The notes beneath the pieces were generated by a model. It saw only the letters and a program-made list of their open reading frames with translations, did no database searches and was not told the origin of the DNA. A program made the translations under genes and the position numbers. DNA of 64,000 nucleotides from Coprococcus comes ATCC 27758 (GTDB lineage Bacteria > Bacillota > Clostridia > Lachnospirales > Lachnospiraceae), in the NCBI RefSeq assembly GCF_025149785.1, contig NZ_CP102277.1, positions 1,922,001-1,986,000 on the forward strand, in the 5' to 3' direction. How positions within the stretch are numbered: the stretch's first letter is position 1; each line of letters begins with the position of its first letter. Below are positions 27,233 to 35,899 of this stretch, piece after piece.

Positions 27233-27856
27233 TTACTGATCCACTGCATTTTTCAGATCTTCCACCGCCTGTGCGAGCATTGCATCTGAACCAAGTGCCT
27301 GTTCATAATCCGCTTCTACCTGTGCAAACAGCTCCTGCACATCTGTCTGTGCGGAAACTTCTTCAATTATCGTCTGAATCTGCTCGTCAGAGATCTCTGC
27401 CTGAATATCGAATTTTCCATCTTTGTCCTTGACCGCATATAAGGTTTCAAGTCCCGGTACTTCAGTGTAAATTCCACGGATCTTCATATTGTACCGTACA
27501 TACAGGATCCTGCTGCCTTTTGCTTTGCCGTCTTTCGTGTAAATCGCAATCCCATCGTATGCTTCGGCATAGGCTTCTTTTCCGGAAAGTTCCTGATAGT
27601 ATGCTTCTACTGCATCCGCAAGCTCTTCGTCCCGGTTCTCCAGAAGTGGATTGGTTTCCATCGCTGCGTACCCGGTATTTACTTTTGGCTCTTCTGTAAC
27701 AACTGCACTTACTTCTTTTACCTCATCTTTTTTCTCTTTCGTAAGAAAAACGGTGACTCCCGCCGTCATAAAGCAGACCAGCAGATACACAAGACCAGTG
27801 TAGAAAATCTGTTTCTTTTGGTCTGTAAGGACGGGCATCCTTTTTTCTTCCGACAT
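27233..27856 (-). CDS. Membrane-anchored hypothetical protein
   Basis: A 207-residue protein with a short cytoplasmic N-terminus, one membrane helix (FYTGLVYLLVCFMTAGVTVF, about residues 18-37) and an acidic extracytoplasmic domain rich in Glu and Gln. I do not recognise the family. The start at 27856 follows AAAGGAGG. It has its own promoter and is monocistronic. It is probably a cell-surface or envelope protein. Confidence 0.65.
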   Translation of the reverse strand: MSEEKRMPVLTDQKKQIFYTGLVYLLVCFMTAGVTVFLTKEKKDEVKEVSAVVTEEPKVNTGYAAMETNPLLENRDEELADAVEAYYQELSGKEAYAEAYDGIAIYTKDGKAKGSRILYVRYNMKIRGIYTEVPGLETLYAVKDKDGKFDIQAEISDEQIQTIIEEVSAQTDVQELFAQVEADYEQALGSDAMLAQAVEDLKNAVDQ

Positions 27857-27878
27857 GGCATTTCCTCCTTTGCCACCT

Positions 27879-27907
27879 ATCATACGCAATGCCCGCTTTT
27901 GCGTCAA
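27879..27907 (-). promoter_or_regulatory. Promoter of the membrane-anchored hypothetical gene
   Basis: TTGACG and TATGAT are separated by 17 bp, immediately upstream of the AAAGGAGG ribosome site. Confidence 0.65.
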
Positions 27908-28078
27908 TAGCGAAGGAAGACTTGTTTTGACTGGTTTTGTCGAAGCGATTATTTATTCTTTTTCTGCATTAAAATTGCTTTATGCTAATGCCCACTCTGT
28001 GTATCAAATCACTTTCAAATGGTATTCCGGCTGCTATTCTGTTCATCCCGTTTTACTTGTCCTGTTCGAAATTTCTTC

Positions 28079-28107
28079 TTGATTTTTTTCTGGGCAAGTG
28101 CTATATT
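28079..28107 (+). promoter_or_regulatory. tRNA-Arg promoter
   Basis: TTGATT and TATATT are separated by 17 bp, and the tRNA starts 8 bp after the -10 element. Confidence 0.75.
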
Positions 28108-28114
28108 AGTAGAT

Positions 28115-28186
28115 GTCCTTGTAGCTCAGTGGATAGAGCACCGCCCTCCGGAGGCGGGTGCGTCAGTTCGATTCTGATCAGGGACG
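28115..28186 (+). tRNA. tRNA-Arg (anticodon CCG)
   Basis: A complete cloverleaf: acceptor GTCCTTG/CAGGGAC, D arm GCTC...GAGC, anticodon stem CCGCC/GGCGG with loop CTCCGGA, and T arm GTCAG/CTGAT with TTCGATT. The anticodon CCG reads CGG. The 3' CCA is not encoded. A promoter and terminator flank it tightly, so it is a single-tRNA transcript. Confidence 0.96.
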
Positions 28187-28188
28187 TG

Positions 28189-28227
28189 AAAAGACTGTGA
28201 AGCTTTTATGGCTTGACAGTCTTTTTT
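28189..28227 (+). terminator. tRNA-Arg terminator
   Basis: Stem AAAAGACTGT / ACAGTCTTTT with an inner AAGC/GCTT, ending in T6, 3 bp after the tRNA. Confidence 0.9.
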
Positions 28228-28325
28228 ATTGCCACTAATCCAATTCCCACCTGAATCCGTTCTTTTGCTTCTATACGCTTTGCCTGAATCAGCAGAACAC
28301 CAATAATGATCAAGAAAAATCCAGC
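28206..28325 (-). pseudogene. Possible membrane-protein remnant
   Basis: A 39-codon open frame with a hydrophobic helix (GFFLIIIGVLLI) followed by a basic segment (QAKRIEAKERIQ). It has no start codon and lies between the broken ABC permease and the tRNA terminator. It could be the tail of a lost gene. This is weak evidence. Confidence 0.2.
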
Positions 28326-28361
28326 CTATATTACAGCCATTTCCGGCTGCTTTCAACTAAT

Positions 28362-30782
28362 TTATTCTTTCTTCAAAGCCTCCTCTATATCAGTCGGCAA
28401 GCCCCCCATAACGTAAGAACTCCAATCACTCCTGCGCATCCCGTCATCCAAAGAACTTCTATCCGATGCATTTTCTTCAGGAACTTTTCTTCCATTCCAA
28501 GTGACTGTAAGATTTCCCCTTCTCTTTTTTCTTCCTGCTTCTCCGCAAGAAACATCTGATACAAAACTATGGAAATCAGAATCATGTAAAACACTGCAAA
28601 AATGCTGTACATTCCTATAAAGGAATATAATTCCTGACGTATTTTCTTATACTCTTCATGGTTATTCTGCACATTTACAGCTGTTCCCTGTTTTAAAATA
28701 CTTAGAATATGCCCTTCCGTATCATACGCATCCGCATCATCCGATACCAGAATTTTTACGATCTGATCATATTCCATAATTCTGCTTTTCCCAAATTTCT
28801 TCCAGAAATTCTTTCCAACAATCATCGATATACCAGATCCACCTATCTGTGGATTCCGCACATCTTCTTCCTTCATGCCACGTAAAATCGCTGTTACTGG
28901 AATCGGATTTTCGTTTCTACTTCCATTCTCATTCAATGTATAAACCGGAAGTTCATCACCAACCTGTACCGTATCTTCTGATATTCCTTGTCCGTCCGGG
29001 CTGACTGCACTCAGATATTTTCCGTCATATTCCTGCAACTCTGTAAGATCCAGAATGCAAAAATCTCCCTGTTCAAATTCTTCTTTTGTCAGGCTGCCTT
29101 CATCCAGATTTCTCAGAAAACGCTGTATATCCTGCCATCTGTCTATTGTAAGCAAAGACAATCTTACTTTCTCAATAGATATCTTTTCCTTTATTGATGT
29201 CTCATTCAGATATGCCACCAATGTTTCGACTACTTTCTGAAAATACTCGCTTTCAGCATATTCTGACAGATCAATCCAGAACTCCTCTTTTTCATTGTTA
29301 TGATATTGTTCTACAGAAGTTACTCCGGCAACCTGTTCCAGTTTATCAACTGTCTGCCTGGAAATTCCCGGAGAATTCGTAATCTCCATTGTACTCAAAT
29401 AGTATCCATTTCCTGTCAGCCTTTGATATACTTTCAGTTCTTCCTGTCTGGTTGATATTTCCATCTTTCCAAATCCCACGATCAGCAAAGCACTTGCCAG
29501 AAGAACAATTTCTACACTCTTACGCACACGATGCATCTGCCATTTATGAAGTAAAACTCTTCCCGGCGTGAATCGGACGATCTTCCTGTACTTTCCCCTT
29601 CTTTTCTGAACTTTCTTCTTTTTTTCTTTCAGAAGTATGCAAAGCTGTACTGCACTGAGTCCATAACTTGCAGCAATACATAAGATACTGAAGCCAGTTT
29701 CAAAAAGGACTCCTTCCCATGCAATCGCCTGTGGTAATGTCTGCTCGGTTATCTTTTCAAAAGCAGGGATAACCAGCTGGTAAATCCCAATCCCTGCAAG
29801 ATTTCCAACAATAACAGCTCCTACACCAAACAGAACTGCTTCCCAGAAAATAATCTGGTACATCTGCCCTCTTCTCATTCCAAGTGCATCCAGGAACCTC
29901 CAGAACTGTTCTCTTGAGATAATCGAACGCGATACCGTAAGAAACAGGATACAGATCGACGCACCACCAATCAGCAAACGGATATTTTCCAGAAAATCCA
30001 TATACGGAAGACTTACATCAGAAAGTTTGTCCTGTTCCACATTGTCATCCATGCCGCAGGTAAATTCTTCGCTGTCTTTCAGATCTTTATAAACACTTTC
30101 ACTGCCTTCTTTCGCTTTTACAAGCATATGCATATCCTGAACAGAGCCGATCCTGTTCCCGCCTTCCTGTGTCACAATTCCAGTTGGAAACCGCTGCCGG
30201 TTGCAGATTTCCCAGTTTATCTGATAATCTTTTAGGATCCCGCATAAAGTATACGAATAGCTTTTTGATTCCCCCTGATCCAGAATGGAAAGCGCCGGTG
30301 TAATATCCAGTGTAATCTCTTTTCCAAGCATCTCCTCATATCCAAGTGAGCGAAGTGTACTGTATTCCATTACGATCTCATGCTCATTTTCCGGCAGGCG
30401 TCCTTCTTTCATTTCCAGTCTGCCAAGCTTCCACGCCGTCTCGTCCATTGTCCCGATATTCATCTGACGGTTTTCCAGATAATCTCCGGCGATCGCCCCA
30501 TAGATACTTATTTTCCCGGTCTGTGCAAGAAATGGATTCTCTTCTGCTACTTTTACCGAGCCTTCATCCATATCCAAAAATACCTGTTCCCACTCCCCAT
30601 ATACTGCTTTACGATTCTCGATATATGCGGCTTTCAGTCCTTCCGACATCTGAAAAACCAATCTGAATCAGTGTGCAGGTAAGAAGCAGGACTGAGACTA
30701 TCAGGATACTGTATTTCTTCTGGCTGCGGATTCTTTTTATACTGAGTTCCCGTTCAATTCCATGTCTTTTCTCTCTTTTCAT
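28362..30782 (-). pseudogene. FtsX-type ABC transporter permease, frameshifted and 3'-deleted
   Basis: Permease partner of the adjacent ATPase. Translation from ATG 30782 gives SQKKYSILIVSVLLLTCTLI, then breaks at an A5 run (plus strand 30653-30657); the next 758 codons continue one frame away from SEGLKAAYIENRK. The body has helices near LLIGGASICILFL and FIGMYSIFAVFYMILISIVL. It ends GACRLI before the last FtsX helix. The usual tail PTDIEEALKKE is found out of frame just after, with stop at 28362. A sequencing error could explain the first break but not the missing last helix. Confidence 0.75.
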
Positions 30783-31444
30783 CGCAATGCACCATCTTCC
30801 ATATACATAATCCTGTCCGCATAATTGGCACTGTCCATATCATGTGTCACCATGACAATTGTCTGACGGTAAAGCTCTCTGGATGCGCAGATCAGTTTCA
30901 TGATCTCCTGTCCGGTCTGATAGTCCAGATTCCCGGTCGGTTCATCCGCAAGGATCACTCCCGGCTTTGCTGCCATTGCACGGGCAATTGCCACTCTCTG
31001 CTGCTCTCCACCAGATAACTGATCCGGATAATCTCCGTTCCTGTCCCATAATCCGACCTTTTCAAGAAGCTGTCGGATATAAGCTTTATCCGGTACCGTA
31101 TGCGCGATATAAAGCGGCATGCATACATTATCCCAGATCGTATACTCCGGCAGTAACTGATACTGTTGGAAAATAAACCCGATTTTCTTCTGCCGGATCT
31201 TGCAGATCTTCTTTTGGGAAAGCCCGTTAATCTGTATTCCATTCAGGAAGACTGCTCCGGTATCTGGCTTTTCCAGTGTTCCTGCAATCTTAAGAAAAGT
31301 AGATTTCCCGGATCCGCTTCGTCCCATCACTGCCACAAATTCACCGCTTTTCACTTCAAAAGAAAACTCCTTTAATGCTGTGATTTTCTTTTCACCAAGA
31401 GTATAGCTTTTGCTTACCTTGTCCAGTCTGATTACGGTTTTCAT
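30779..31444 (-). CDS. ABC transporter ATP-binding protein (MacB/LolD type)
   Basis: A 221-residue ATPase with Walker [11 protein letters not shown]-loop [10 protein letters not shown], signature [15 protein letters not shown], Walker [11 protein letters not shown] and the H-loop VTHDMDSAN. It belongs to the group that drives FtsX-like permeases in peptide or lipoprotein export and bacteriocin defence. The TGA stop overlaps the permease ATG (ATGA), so translation was coupled. It lies downstream of the two-component system, probably in the same operon. Confidence 0.92.
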   Translation of the reverse strand: MKTVIRLDKVSKSYTLGEKKITALKEFSFEVKSGEFVAVMGRSGSGKSTFLKIAGTLEKPDTGAVFLNGIQINGLSQKKICKIRQKKIGFIFQQYQLLPEYTIWDNVCMPLYIAHTVPDKAYIRQLLEKVGLWDRNGDYPDQLSGGEQQRVAIARAMAAKPGVILADEPTGNLDYQTGQEIMKLICASRELYRQTIVMVTHDMDSANYADRIMYMEDGALR

Positions 31445-31513
31445 CTTCTGCCACCTCCTTCATTTGTTAGTCTTACTATATCAGATCAGTCTTTCGATTC
31501 ACTTACCCCAATC

Positions 31514-32674
31514 TTACGAAATCGTAAGATTTATTTCTTCCTGTGCATGATCTTTTGCGATCATCTTCGGCAGTATAAACTGGAAGGTTGTCGCCTCCTC
31601 CAAGCCGCTTCGATCCACAACCTTCAGTGTTCCCTGATGGAGCGTGACAATTTCCTTTGCCAGATGCAGACCAATTCCGATTCCACTTCCCTGTTCCATC
31701 TGGTAGAAACGGTCAAAAATCAGCTCTCTTTTCTCTTCTTCAATCCGTTTTCCCCGATTGGTGATATACAGCTTATAATAGTCCGTATCTTCTTTCAGCA
31801 GAATCTGAATCAGGCTTCCTGTATCTGCATATTCTACGGCATTTTTCAGTACATTTTCCATTGCCTCTTTCAGCCAGAATCCGTCGCAGGAAAGCAGGCA
31901 TTCTTTTGGAACATCCATTTCAAATCCAACTCCTTTTTCTTCCGCTAAAGGCTGTGTTCTGTCTATACATTCTTCGATCAGTCCGGTCAGATTTTCTTTT
32001 TTCCGCTTCATCCAGATTTTCCCGGAATCAATCTGCGCAAGCCTAAGAAGCACGATCGTCATATCGGACATCCATTGCACCTTTTTCACACAGTCTTCCA
32101 GCTTCTGATACCGTTTTTCATCCTCTTCTGTCACAAGAAGCACCTCCAGATTCAGAAGTGTTCCCGCAATCGGTGTTTTTAGCTGATGGGAAATATTTTC
32201 CATGTAAGTTCCCATTTTCTGCCGGTCACGATGCAGAAATTCTTTTTCTTCCGCCAGCTTTGCTTCCAGTTCCCTGTCTTTTTCTGCCAATTGATTATCC
32301 AGTGCTTTTTTCCGTCTTTTCTCCATGTGCAATTCTGTCAGCAGACCAACAATGCAGATGATGCCGATCGCAGCCACAAACACACCTATTCCGTAACTTC
32401 GGATTCTCTTTTCCAGCCAGATTTTTCCTGTTTCTTCATATCCTGCCTCTTTCAATGCCTCGCAGCCCTTCTGATATGCTTCTTCATCCGGTTCTGTAAA
32501 GGCAGAAACCGTTCTGTCTTTTTCTGTCTGTCCGATCCAGGAAACAACCTGTCTTTCATAATTTTCTGCAAGAATATTCTGGTATCCATAAAAAGCCAGC
32601 AATATCAAAAGAAAAATCAGAGTCCATTTTCCCGGTATTCTCCATTTCTCCGTCTTTCTCTCAGATCTCATCAT
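31514..32674 (-). CDS. Sensor histidine kinase, VncS-like
   Basis: A 386-residue kinase with two membrane helices (about residues 15-30 and 95-115) bracketing a short extracellular loop, then a coiled linker. The phosphoacceptor region is ENISHQLKTPIAG, and the ATPase has ENVLKNAVEYA and GIGIGLHLAKEIV. It partners the overlapping response regulator. Starts at 32680, 32674 and 32671 are possible; TGAGG spacing favours 32674 or 32671. Confidence 0.9.
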   Translation of the reverse strand: MMRSERKTEKWRIPGKWTLIFLLILLAFYGYQNILAENYERQVVSWIGQTEKDRTVSAFTEPDEEAYQKGCEALKEAGYEETGKIWLEKRIRSYGIGVFVAAIGIICIVGLLTELHMEKRRKKALDNQLAEKDRELEAKLAEEKEFLHRDRQKMGTYMENISHQLKTPIAGTLLNLEVLLVTEEDEKRYQKLEDCVKKVQWMSDMTIVLLRLAQIDSGKIWMKRKKENLTGLIEECIDRTQPLAEEKGVGFEMDVPKECLLSCDGFWLKEAMENVLKNAVEYADTGSLIQILLKEDTDYYKLYITNRGKRIEEEKRELIFDRFYQMEQGSGIGIGLHLAKEIVTLHQGTLKVVDRSGLEEATTFQFILPKMIAKDHAQEEINLTIS

Positions 32675-33374
32675 ACACATCCTCAGCTTTCAGCGTCCAT
32701 GCATAACCAACTCCACGCTTTGTCTCAATCGGATCCTGCTCATTTTCTGCAGTCAGCTTCTTTCTCAGCCGGTTCATATGTACAGACAAGGTATTGTCAT
32801 CGATATAATTTTCATTAAAATCCCAGATAGTGTCCAACAGGAACTCCCTCGCAACAAGATTCGGTGCGTTTGCAAGAAGGCTGCACAGAATCTGATATTC
32901 GGTCCTTGTAAGATCGATTCGGACACCATCCTTCTGCAAAATCTGCTTCTGCAAATCCAGTTCATATTCTCCGCTTTTGATTCCTTTTTTCACTTTCTTG
33001 CCGTTTTGCATACCGGTACGTCGCAGCAAAGCCTTGATTCTCGCAATAAATTCAAATGTGCGGAAAGGCTTGATCACATAGTCATTTGCTCCCGCTTCAA
33101 ATCCTTCTACGATAAATTCTTCACTGTCATAGGCTGATAAGAAAAGAATGGGATTGTCTGTATATCTGCGGATCTCCCTGCAGAGCATGATTCCGTTCCC
33201 GTCTGGCAGCTTCATATCCAGTACATACAGCATATATTCTTCTCCCCGGATCCTTACGAGTGCTTCGCTACAAGACTTCGCTGCAACCGCATTCCATCCC
33301 TTTAGTTCCAGGATGTCTACGATTCCCTGTCTTACCAGGTCGTCATCTTCAATTACTAAAATTTCTGTGTTCAT
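32661..33374 (-). CDS. OmpR-family response regulator, VncR-like
   Basis: A 237-residue DNA-binding regulator. The receiver domain has the acidic pair EDDD, the phosphoacceptor in YVLDMKLPDG, the conserved T/S (FLSAYD) and the lysine in YVIKPF. The C-terminal winged helix ends in ETKRGVGYAW. It is the first gene of a regulator-kinase-ATPase-permease set like VncRS/Vex modules. A roughly 160-bp leader with two hairpins separates it from the upstream small RNA terminator. Confidence 0.92.
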   Translation of the reverse strand: MNTEILVIEDDDLVRQGIVDILELKGWNAVAAKSCSEALVRIRGEEYMLYVLDMKLPDGNGIMLCREIRRYTDNPILFLSAYDSEEFIVEGFEAGANDYVIKPFRTFEFIARIKALLRRTGMQNGKKVKKGIKSGEYELDLQKQILQKDGVRIDLTRTEYQILCSLLANAPNLVAREFLLDTIWDFNENYIDDNTLSVHMNRLRKKLTAENEQDPIETKRGVGYAWTLKAEDVYDEI

Positions 33375-33536
33375 GCTCGGAATTCCTTTCTTTATTTCTA
33401 TTGTATGATTACGTAAGCTGACTCCTACTTGATTCGTATACTTTGTACACCATCTCGCTTAACAGCCAGGTGATGTACATTCGCAAAATACAGATTCTTG
33501 TGCAAGCACAAATCTGCACTTGGCTCATCGTATACA

Positions 33537-33565
33537 CAAAAAGGTGCCGCAAACCTGCGACACCT
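33537..33565 (-). terminator. Terminator of the small RNA
   Basis: A 9-bp stem (AGGTGTCGC / GCGGCACCT, one G-U pair) with a 6-nt loop and T5 on the minus strand. Confidence 0.85.
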
Positions 33566-33703
33566 CTTTAAGTCTTCTTCAAATGATTATCCAGCAGGCG
33601 TGCGCTTCTCCTGCATCTCTCAGGTTTCCCCTGTCTATACCATCGGCGTGTGGATCGCACGAAATCTTCCACCTTAGATAATCATATGAATGAATTTTTC
33701 TCT
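33537..33703 (-). ncRNA. Free-standing structured small RNA, unassigned family
   Basis: A roughly 167-nt transcript defined by a good promoter (33710-33738) and an intrinsic terminator (33537-33565). The body at 33583-33685 is closed by a perfect 9-bp stem (ATGATTATC / GATAATCAT). It encloses three hairpins: GTGG...CCAC with inner GAT/ATC, CAGGGGAAACCTG, and GCAGG...CCTGC. A short GAAT/ATTC hairpin lies 5' of the closing stem. No ribosome site with a good reading frame is evident. I could not match it to a known riboswitch, 6S, SRP or tmRNA consensus. It may be a trans-acting sRNA or a leader of the VncR-like gene. Confidence 0.6.
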
Positions 33704-33709
33704 ACATTC

Positions 33710-33738
33710 AGTATATCAATATTATTCTCTTTTGTAAA
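33710..33738 (-). promoter_or_regulatory. Promoter of the small RNA
   Basis: TTTACA and TATACT, each one base from consensus, are separated by exactly 17 bp. It overlaps the last codons of the upstream PBECR-like gene. Confidence 0.7.
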
Positions 33739-34099
33739 GAATTTTCTTGTTGCGCAGCAGCCTGTTCCATTCCTTATCATCTATTTTCATAAATGTGATA
33801 ATTGAATTTTTGTAGTCCAGATTATCCTTTGATGTAATCAAACGTAAAACCATTTTAAATACTTCTTTAACGTCCTTAATTTCTTTTAGTATCAACGCTG
33901 TATTGGGTTTCTTCGCTTCAATTATATAATCCAGATCCCGTATTATCTCGTCAAAGTATGTAGAAAAAAGTTCATAATCATTGGGATGTCTTTCCCGAAT
34001 ATGCATAATCTGCACAACAGTTATAATAACTTCATCTGTTACTATATCCTCTGCTATACAATGGTATATTTCCCTGTCAATTTTCCCTACTCTATACAC
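33722..34099 (-). CDS. PBECR-type (barnase/EndoU/ColE5-RelE-like) protein
   Basis: A 125-residue protein starting at GTG. The pattern DEVIITVVQIMHIRERHPND, then DYIIEAKKPNTALILKEI, then the KNSIITFMKI and NKKILYKRE ending resembles the phage-barnase-EndoU-colicin-RelE nuclease domains found in phage and element proteins. Histidine, arginine and lysine residues consistent with RNase activity are present, but catalysis is inferred. It begins 15 bp after the DUF5688 gene, so the two are probably one operon. No obvious immunity gene is adjacent. Confidence 0.5.
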   Translation of the reverse strand: MYRVGKIDREIYHCIAEDIVTDEVIITVVQIMHIRERHPNDYELFSTYFDEIIRDLDYIIEAKKPNTALILKEIKDVKEVFKMVLRLITSKDNLDYKNSIITFMKIDDKEWNRLLRNKKILYKRE

Positions 34100-34114
34100 G
34101 TTTATAATCTATCC

Positions 34115-34948
34115 CTACTTCGCCACGATCCGAATCTCCTCCCCATCAAAGTAATACACGGAATCCGAAAGTACTTCCTCCGGTGCCACTCCGGTCTGAT
34201 TGATCTCTTTTACCATTTCCTGCATCCGCTCCGGCTCCAGTCCAAAGCTTTCCGGCACCAGTATCACTTCATGGATACTGCTTGGCAGGATATAGAAATC
34301 CCCTCTGATCATCCCCCTGACCTTTTCCCGGAAATCCGGATACCGCATCACTGCTGCCCCCAGACTGCACTGCTCGTTCGTCGCCACATACATAAAGCGC
34401 ACAATCTGCCGGATCTGCACCGGATAGATCCGCGGTGTATTCTTCTCGGCAAGACGGCGGATTTCTTCCTTTTCCACACGCCAGTACCGCAGATGCTCGT
34501 TGCGGATCTGGATCGCCGCCGAGCCAAAGCGTGTGTTGTCTATCTGGATATAATAGACCACTGCCAGATCCAGGAACGGCTCATAAGGAATCTGCTTTAA
34601 CAGTTCTTCGTTGGCATCCCGCCGGATCAGCTTGTACACGATATGCTCTTTTACATGATTAAAATCAAACAGATTCTGACAATCACAGGTCTTCTTCACC
34701 CGTATCTCCTGATAAATACTGCAAATGGAATCCGCCAGATCCGGTACCTGCTGCCCCTTCAGATACTTCTGGTAAAATTCCTCCAGATAGATCGTCGGTG
34801 CAAGGTTGCTGTCCTCCTGCTTAAAAAGAATCCCTGTTCTTCTGGTTCCATTATTCTTCGTCACGGTGTACAACTCCGTCCTCACCTGCGCATCTACCTG
34901 TCCTCTGATCTCGCATAACATAGCATTCATAAATTCTGTATAATTCAT
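34115..34948 (-). CDS. DUF5688 family protein
   Basis: A 277-residue soluble protein beginning MNYTEFMNAMLCEIRGQV. The central VKEHIVYKLI and FLDLAVVYYI stretches and the C-terminal FYILPSSIHEVILVP are typical of DUF5688 proteins, which are abundant and often multi-copy in Lachnospiraceae. No catalytic motif is obvious and the function is unknown. GGAGAACG precedes the ATG. Confidence 0.75.
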   Translation of the reverse strand: MNYTEFMNAMLCEIRGQVDAQVRTELYTVTKNNGTRRTGILFKQEDSNLAPTIYLEEFYQKYLKGQQVPDLADSICSIYQEIRVKKTCDCQNLFDFNHVKEHIVYKLIRRDANEELLKQIPYEPFLDLAVVYYIQIDNTRFGSAAIQIRNEHLRYWRVEKEEIRRLAEKNTPRIYPVQIRQIVRFMYVATNEQCSLGAAVMRYPDFREKVRGMIRGDFYILPSSIHEVILVPESFGLEPERMQEMVKEINQTGVAPEEVLSDSVYYFDGEEIRIVAK

Positions 34949-35119
34949 CCGTTCTCCTTCCCGAAAGCCATGCGCCGCAAAAAACCTTTTCTGCCATCTT
35001 AAGGCAGCTTATGATTTGAATATCACCTGCATTCAAGCAGGTGTGTACTGCCAATTATATCTGCCCTTTTTTCAGATTACAAGAACATTCTTTTTCCCTC
35101 CAAAATGGCATTGACATGC

Positions 35120-35163
35120 AAAAAAGCCGAAAGCATGAGGACCTGCCTCTGCTTTCGGCTTTT
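35120..35163 (-). terminator. efp terminator
   Basis: Stem AAAAAGCCGAAAGC / GCTTTCGGCTTTT about 40 bp after the efp stop, with a T-run on the minus strand. Confidence 0.85.
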
Positions 35164-35199
35164 ATCTCTGTCTTAATTTTGTGAATTATGACGAAAGGA

Positions 35200-35757
35200 T
35201 TATGCTCTTGAGCTGTACTCTCCTGTACGGGTATCAATTTTGATCTTGTCACCCTGGTTAACGAAAAGCGGTACAAGAACACTTGCTCCTGTTTCAACGA
35301 TAGCCGGTTTAGTAGCACCTGTAGCTGTATCACCTTTTACTCCCGGCTCTGTCTCTGTAACTTCAAGTTCCACACTGATCGGCGGCTCTACTGAGAATAC
35401 GTTACCTTCATGTGAACATACTTTAACCATCTCGTTCTCTTTTACAAACTTGAGGGAATCTCCTACAGTATCTCCATCAACTGCGATCTGGTCGAATGTC
35501 TCAACATCCATGAAGTGATAGAGTTCACCATCAGAATACAGATACTGCATATCTTTTCTGTCGATATGAGCGGTATCGAATTTCTCTGTCGGACGGAAAG
35601 TCTTTTCTACTACACCACCACTGATGATGTTTTTAAGTTTTGTTCTAACGAAAGCTGCTCCCTTTCCCGGTTTTACATGCTGGAATTCCAGAATCTGATA
35701 AATGTTACCTTCGATCAGTACTGTAAGACCATTTCTAAAATCGCCTGCTGAAATCAT
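35200..35757 (-). CDS. efp: Elongation factor P
   Basis: A 185-residue factor that rescues ribosomes stalled at polyproline. It has the KOW-like domain I ([21 protein letters not shown] region) with the tip lysine in KPGKGAAF, and OB domains II and III. Start at 35757 follows AAGGAGG; upstream codons are untranslated leader. It is monocistronic, with its own promoter and terminator. Confidence 0.95.
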   Translation of the reverse strand: MISAGDFRNGLTVLIEGNIYQILEFQHVKPGKGAAFVRTKLKNIISGGVVEKTFRPTEKFDTAHIDRKDMQYLYSDGELYHFMDVETFDQIAVDGDTVGDSLKFVKENEMVKVCSHEGNVFSVEPPISVELEVTETEPGVKGDTATGATKPAIVETGASVLVPLFVNQGDKIKIDTRTGEYSSRA

Positions 35758-35820
35758 TGTAATATCCTCCTTATATATGCCCTGGGGCATTCCTTTTACT
35801 TTTTATATACATTACTTATA

Positions 35821-35849
35821 ATTCTATAATAAAAAACTCTATTTTTCAA
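35821..35849 (-). promoter_or_regulatory. efp promoter
   Basis: TTGAAA and TAGAAT are separated by 17 bp on the minus strand. A short ATGCCC/GGGCAT palindrome lies between it and the ribosome site. Confidence 0.6.
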
Positions 35850-35899
35850 CAAAAAATTTCAATCAATTACAGATTTCCCTGATTTTCCGTATTTTTTTG

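Noticed and set aside
28126-28356. Minus-strand frame of 76 codons across the tRNA-Arg region
   Set aside because: It is antisense to the tRNA and crosses its terminator; only the 28206-28325 part in another frame looks protein-like, and weakly.
33583-33685. Resemblance of CTGAGAGATGCAGG and CTGGATAATC to a TPP riboswitch
   Set aside because: The pieces are in the wrong order and spacing and the conserved TPP core helices cannot be formed. No thiamine gene is nearby.
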